Source: Gnetum montanum (Eukaryota; Streptophyta; Gnetopsida; Gnetales; Gnetaceae). From it: DNA of 64,000 bases. Both the position numbers and the translations under genes were made by a program. Below, one piece after another: positions 59,137 to 64,000 of this stretch. The stretch is from positions 437,878-501,877 of the forward strand of contig MNCI01002657.1 in the NCBI GenBank assembly GCA_015680685.1, read 5' to 3'. The notes below the pieces were generated by a model that was not told the DNA's origin, did no database searches, and was given only the letters and a program-made list of their open reading frames with translations. Every line of letters starts with the position of its first letter. Position 1 is the stretch's first letter.

Positions 59137-60565
59137 TGAAACACCACAAAAATTTTGGCTAACACTTGTAGATAGAAATTGAGCTAAGTCTTGACCAAGC
59201 TTGAAAGCCTCAAAAACAACATCAAACAGAGCAACAATTGAACAAGAAAGAGTTTCCCGAGATCCATTTGAGACTACATCAACATCTAGCAACAAGAACT
59301 GCAAGTTTCAAACTCAAAACACTTAGTTTTGACTAAGTATACTTCTTGCACACAGGCCTGCATGCCCAACATACAGCTCAGCGTGCAGCTTAGAGTGCAG
59401 CAACTTTTCAGCTCCAGAAATGAGTCAAAACATGTTAGAATTGAGCGTATGAACCCCCCAGGACCTTCCCAAGGGTTCCCAATAGCTCTCAGGAACTTGA
59501 AATTCAAATTTTGGGTCCAAATGATGGGTTTTCATGCTTGCACGTCCAATGTGCATGCCTAGTGTGTACCATCACAGACAAATCAAAATAGACACTCAGA
59601 GCATGATTTTCATAGGCAATCAACTCCCAAAGGTAGGGAAGCTATCAGGCATTATCTTGGACTCCCAAAAATCAAGTTTTAACTTTGAAAAGTGGCACTT
59701 TCATGCCTGTACGCTGGACTGCACGCCCAGCGTGTAGCTCAACATGCACCACTTTGAATAGGGTTGATCAGGCATTTTACTCAATATTTTGACATGGAGT
59801 CAGCTCCCAAGGCATGGTCAATGAATCTACAAGTCTAATGGCTCTAGAAACATCAATTTTAGGCATCAGAAGGGTCATTTTTAGCCCTGCATGCCTAGTG
59901 TGCAGGCCCAGCGTGTACACGCTGGCACACCACACACTTGTAAAGTTTCATTCTGTTGCACTTGGTCGATGCTCCACATGTCACCCGCTCTAAAATTCTA
60001 GCATGCCACAGCCAATCATCCCATCTCAGATCTAAGTTTAATACCCAAACTTGTAGAAAACCCAGATTTTTGACCAGATAGGGATTGGAAAAATTAAGGA
60101 ATCTGGGGCAAAAAAATTTGGGCAATTTGCGCTGAGAACATCCAGAACACCCATCTTGTACGCTAGACTTCGAACTTGCATGCTGAGCATACAGCCTCCA
60201 CGCTGTGCTTGTAGTTTAAACTGGCATACCATCACCCCTCCACATCCACCGGGGCTCTTTGTCCACCTTGTGCCAGATCCACAACTGCGTTTAGACCGGT
60301 GCATTGTAATTTTCATCATGCAATAATATTGCTGCATTTTGGCTAATATTTGATACATTTTTCATTCGTTCTTGTTTACCTCTTGTTTACATCCTTTCAC
60401 ATTTACGTTCTGGTTTACATTTATTACACTGTTTACCCATAACCTAGCGTATTACACATTGGTATACGTTTGGGGAAATCCTTGTCTGATCCACATGCAG
60501 ACCACTCAAGGTACTCTACCTTCGTCAGTTCTAGTTTGCCCTCAAGTGAAGGTAGGGTCTTCTGT
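59137..60565 (+). repeat. 3' LTR of N, missing its last bases
   Basis: Aligns with 41729-43133 of the left LTR. Homology stops at about 60565, where O sequence begins within a few bases. Confidence 0.9.
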
Positions 60566-60572
60566 GCCCTCA

Positions 60573-61330
60573 ACCGATCACCCACGCGATCTAGGGGTAG
60601 TCCTCAAGTGCTGCCAAATGCATGACTTACGTCTCAATCTTAAGAAGTGCATCTTTGGAGTAAAGACCAAACACATGTTAGGGTTTGTAGTATTGGAGGC
60701 TGGAATATGGGTGGACCCCAACAAAATCAAGGCCATCATCAATCTAGCACCTCCCACAAACCTTAAGGAGTTACGCGGTTTACAAGGTAGGGTACAATTC
60801 ATTCGAAGGTCCATAGCCAGGTTGATCGACAAGTTACACCCCATGCAACATCTTCTAAAGAAGGGGGTTGACTTTGAATGGACAACCCAGTGTCAATAAG
60901 ACTTTGACAACCTGAAGAAGGAGCTCTCGCACCTCCCAACGGTGCACCCGCCGCAAAGGGACAAGCCTTTCTTCATATACCTTGCCACCTCCAACACATC
61001 CATAGCAACATTGCTATGTCAGAAGCAGAACGACGGTTTTGAGATACCGGTGTATTACCTGAGCCATGCACTAAGAGCATATGAGGAGAAATACAATGAA
61101 GTGGAGAGGAATTACCTAGACTTAGTATTCTCACTAAAAAAGTGGTGGCATTACCTGTTCCATAGCACAACCAACATCATTTGCAAAAGCAACATACTCT
61201 GGGCTATCACTAGCAACCTGTACGAAAGTAGCAAGATAGCCTGATGGAAGGAAATAATCGTGGAGTTTGACCTATACTATGTAAGTCAATTGTCAATAAA
61301 GGGTCAAGCCATAGCAACCCAGCTTACGGC
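60573..61330 (+). pseudogene. pol: Reverse transcriptase end and gypsy-type RNase H of O
   Basis: Resumes with VVLKCCQMHDLRLNLKKCIF, then LRGLQGRVQFIRRSIARLI, QHLLKKGVDFEWTTQCQ, a stop at 60897-60899, and the RNase H core FFIYLATSNTSIATLLCQKQ, YYLSHALRAYEEKYNEVER and KKWWHYLFHSTTN. The region from after IQICI to here, about 330 bp in N, has been lost together with the LTR end. Confidence 0.85.
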
Positions 61331-61990
61331 CTCGCCAGTCGATGACTAGGATACCATAGACCTAGAATTCCTGGACGAATATGTTAGCAATGTTGCCATC
61401 ATCTTGTCATATTTTGATGCTACCTTACATTTCGATGGTGCCTCAACCGTGCGAGGAGGTAGCAACACTACCACGATTACATTCCCCTCTGGGGAAATGT
61501 ATCCATTTGCTTATCATTTTGCATTCCCTTGCACCAATAATGTGGCAGAATATGAGGGGCTACTTAGAGGCCTCTTAACTACCAGAGCACTACGTATACA
61601 ACATCTGGAAATTCGAGAAGATTCACAACTAGTCATGAATTAAATCACCGAAGTCTATGCCTACAAGGCTACACACCTACAACCCTACTGTGACCTAGAA
61701 AAAATCCTACTCAAGAAATTCGCAACCATTGATGTTCAACACGTGCCACATAATGAGAACACTGTAGCATATGCCCTAGCTGCCCTTACGTTAAACATCC
61801 CATCACATTCTTTGGCAAACCTACCAACCACGATTACAGAATGTGTAGAGCCTATCACTCAGGAAGAACACGTGGCCTCTGTTGATGCTACGAATACTCC
61901 AGAGTGGTACAATAACATTAAAGCATATCTATAGCATGGAGAACCCCCAAGTGGATTGACACTGGCCCAGAGAGATGCAATCTGTAAGTG
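61331..61990 (+). pseudogene. pol: Archaeal-type RNase H of O
   Basis: HFDGAS, AEYEGLLRG, REDSQLVMN and VAYALAALTL. The last catalytic Asp (ADALA) is Tyr. A stop follows VMN (61641-61643), and one interrupts at 61932. Confidence 0.85.
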
Positions 61991-63146
61991 TGCTCAGCAA
62001 TACGTGCTCATGGGAAATGACGCCCTGTGCTGATGATCCTACGATGGGATATTGCTAGCATGCATGGGTGGCGAGCAGGCACAAAAAGTAGTTAATGAGG
62101 TTCATGAAGGGTTGTGCGGTGGACACATAGCATCCAGAGCTATGGCAGTGAAAATCAGATGCCTAGGATACTATTGGCCCTACATGGAACGTGACTGCCT
62201 GTCGAAAGTCAAGACATGTGACACATGCTAGAGATATGCAAATCTCATACATGTAGCACCTATAGACCTGCACCCAACGCAAATCACGTGGCCCTTCCAA
62301 CGATGGGAACTAGACCTCATAGGGCCTATCACACCTAAGTCCTCCATAGGGCATAGCTTCATTATCATTTTCATAGAGTATTTTACCAAGTGGATGGAGG
62401 CTATTCCCTTGAGGAAGACGATGTCCCAGCAAATCTGCCATTTCATCCTTGATAACATAGTAACCAAGTTTGGGCTTTCAATGACTATTGTGACCGAAAA
62501 TGACCCACAGTTCCGCAGTACAGAGACATGAATGTTCTGTAGCAATCTAGGCATTAAACAATCATTTTCTTCCCCTTATTATTTGCAAGTGAATGGGCAG
62601 GCGGAGGCTACAAATAAGTCCATCATCAACTTGCTGAAGCGGATGCTTAACAACAGTAAGAGGCGGTGGCACAAGCAAATACTCTACACCCTCTGGGCCT
62701 ATTGAACAATGTGCCAAACTACAACAAGTAAGATCCCTTATAGTCTTATTGATGGATCTGAAGTAGTATTGCCTCTTGAGCTGTGGGTACCCTCACTCCG
62801 GATGATCCTATCCGACATTGTGAACGAAGCCCAAAACAACAAGTCGCGAACCATCGACATCGACTTCGTGGAGGAAGAACACGTGTAGACGCTGAGACGC
62901 ATCGAGCACTATTAAAACAAACAACAGCAGAAGCACTGTACAAACCCGCATCGACGACTAGTGCAGAAGAGAGACCTCATCCTCAAGGTCGTCCATGAAC
63001 ACATGAGAGAATTCTCAGCCAATTGGGAAGGTCCTTACATGGTCACCAAATCCTTTGGAAATGGAGCCTTCAAGCTGATGAACATGGACAGTAATGAGTT
63101 CACCAACCCAGTGAATCACTCACATTTCAAGCCGTACTATGTCTAA
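61991..63146 (+). pseudogene. pol: Integrase of O
   Basis: VHEGLCGGHIASRAMAVKIR, CDTC*RYAN, WELDLIGPITPKSSIGHSFI, MEAIPLRKTMSQQICHFILD, VTENDPQFRST (Glu instead of the usual Asp), SPYYLQVNGQAEATNK and NWEGPYMVTKSFGNGAFKLM, ending SHFKPYYV, TAA at 63144-63146. Several stops (for example near 62037, 62229, 62529 and 62703). No chromodomain. Confidence 0.85.
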
Positions 63147-63149
63147 AGT

Positions 63150-63385
63150 GCCATGGCAACAAAAGGTGTTGTCCACTACGACGATAAACTAGCAACAACA
63201 GCAAGCAACATCCACAATGACGATAAACTAGCGGCATCGAGAAACACCCGCTATGGAGTTAAACTGGTAGCAGCCATCTGCTACGACATAAAACTGGCAT
63301 GTACAGTCTACTAGGACCTTAAACCAGCATAGCGGTCCACTGAGACCTTAAACCAGCACCTAGTCTACCAAGACCTTAAACTGGG
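63150..63385 (+). repeat. Motif block 3 of O
   Basis: Seven copies: ACGACGATAAACTAGCAAC, ATGACGATAAACTAGCGG, TATGGAGTTAAACTGGTAG, ACGACATAAAACTGGCATG, AGGACCTTAAACCAGCATAG, GAGACCTTAAACCAGCACC and AAGACCTTAAACTGGG. Confidence 0.85.
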
Positions 63386-64000
63386 TTCGCATCGCACCCT
63401 CAGCATGCACCATCACCAGATGCACGTTGAACGAATGGGCGTAAAGCTGATGCGTGGGTGGGATGTTGTGGCTCTAGGACATAGTTCATGATGCAATGAG
63501 AACGCGGTCTAGAGCATACATGGTGCTGCCACCCTTGACATCATGTTGACCCTTTGAAAATGCTGTGTGACATCACATTGGCCCTTTGAACCTATCGTTG
63601 CCACAACCCACCACCCTGACGGTGGTTCCTGGGCTAGTTCCTGCATCTGGAGTACCAGCATTATTGTGGCCCAGCCACAATATTGTTGCTCTTCAGTCCC
63701 CCACCAATGTTTCAGCTCATGTGACGTTTAGCTATGTGGTAGCTGATCCCATAGCTAAAACTAAGCATTCATGCCTTTGGCGGGGATTCTAGTGCATCTG
63801 CATCCACAAAAATCCTCGATGCCTTAGAGGCTAGCTCCTCCACGTTGGTGTTGCCAAGGTCATTGCTGGCCTTCTAGCTTTGGGCATCTCACACCAACGA
63901 CGATGCCCAAGAGTAACAACAATGCCAACAGCTAGCAAGACCTATGTCCCCACAGACACCTCTCGCTACAACAACAAATGCTACAGTGTCACAAAGTGAT
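63386..64000 (+). other. Start of the 3' untranslated region of O
   Basis: No supportable ORF. By comparison with N (about 1.2 kb from block 3 to the LTR) the 3' LTR of O should begin beyond the right edge. Confidence 0.5.

Larger units (their letters stand above)
41729..60565 (+). mobile_element. Element N: plus-strand Tat-like retrotransposon nested in the RT of O
   Basis: LTRs 41729-43199 and 59137-60565; both start TGAAACACCA.AAAAATTTTG. The internal region has every part of the family plan: gag, protease, block 1, antisense gene, minisatellite, block 2, RT, two RNase H domains, integrase, block 3, 3' UTR. In the first 200 aligned LTR bases I count by eye about 15 differences, so it is not recent. 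The right LTR lacks the last 65 or so bases present in the left one, and the flanking O sequence is also deleted, so no target duplication can be seen (left flank GTATA, 41724-41728). Confidence 0.9.
29003..64000 (+). mobile_element. Element O: plus-strand Tat-like retrotransposon hosting N, 3' LTR outside the window
   Basis: 5' LTR 29003-30703, primer-binding site 30710-30728, leader repeats, gag, protease, motif block 1, antisense gene (minus), motif block 2, RT up to 41728; then N (41729-60565); then RT, RNase H, archaeal-type RNase H and integrase to 63146, block 3, and part of the 3' UTR to the right edge. The bases left of the LTR are AGTCT (28998-29002); their copy would lie beyond 64000. 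Confidence 0.85.

Overview
This window looks like intergenic DNA from a land plant with a large, repeat-filled genome; a gymnosperm-like genome is plausible, but no host gene is present to fix the species. I found no convincing cellular gene, tRNA or rRNA. Essentially all of it is a nest of long, decayed Ty3/gypsy LTR retrotransposons of one family. The order of domains, the gag knuckle of the form CxYHx4GHxTxxC, two successive RNase H domains (a gypsy-type one, then an archaeal-type one), and an integrase ending in a GPY/F-like module without a chromodomain place them in or near the Tat (Ogre/Retand-like) lineage.

I resolve six elements. A0 (1-1599, minus strand) runs off the left edge. C (plus strand) is the oldest host layer: its protease lies at 1605-2020 and resumes at 23702-23949, followed by its antisense gene at 24733-28520. 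B (2021-23701, minus) is inserted in C's protease with a perfect 5-bp target duplication CCATC. D (about 12092-22258, minus) is inserted in B, and one large deletion later joined D's antisense gene to B's 5' LTR, removing gag and protease of both. O (29003 to the right edge, plus) is inserted in the remains of C. N (41729-60565, plus) is inserted in the reverse transcriptase of O; its right LTR end and roughly 330 bp of O's RT are deleted.

The shared layout is: LTR, primer-binding site (TGGCGCTAGAAGGAGGGCC-like), tandem-repeat leader, gag, protease with a DDGA active site, motif block 1, a multi-exon gene on the opposite strand, a word-rich spacer, motif block 2, RT, RNase H, archaeal-type RNase H, integrase, motif block 3, 3' UTR, LTR. 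The intercalated antisense gene (called aORF here) has about 8 exons. Splice sites are at matching places in copies B, D and N, and two copies (B, O) share an antisense TATA box about 155 bp before a matching short start exon. I do not recognise its product.

Two kinds of dispersed non-coding signal accompany it. One is an element-specific short word around an AGCGT core (GAGCGTAA in A0, TAGCGTAG/GCTATGC in B and O, AGTGTGAG/TAGCGTGAG in D, CAGCGTGCAG in N), found as palindromes in each LTR and again in aORF intron 1. The other is a strand-specific motif close to ATGAC-N2-TAAACTAGCA in three blocks per element. Together these suggest a retrotransposon that carries its own independently promoted regulatory gene and binding-site vocabulary. 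Four ambiguous bases and a 204-bp inverted integrase segment framed by two of them point to local assembly errors. All coding regions carry frameshifts or stops; nothing here looks autonomous.
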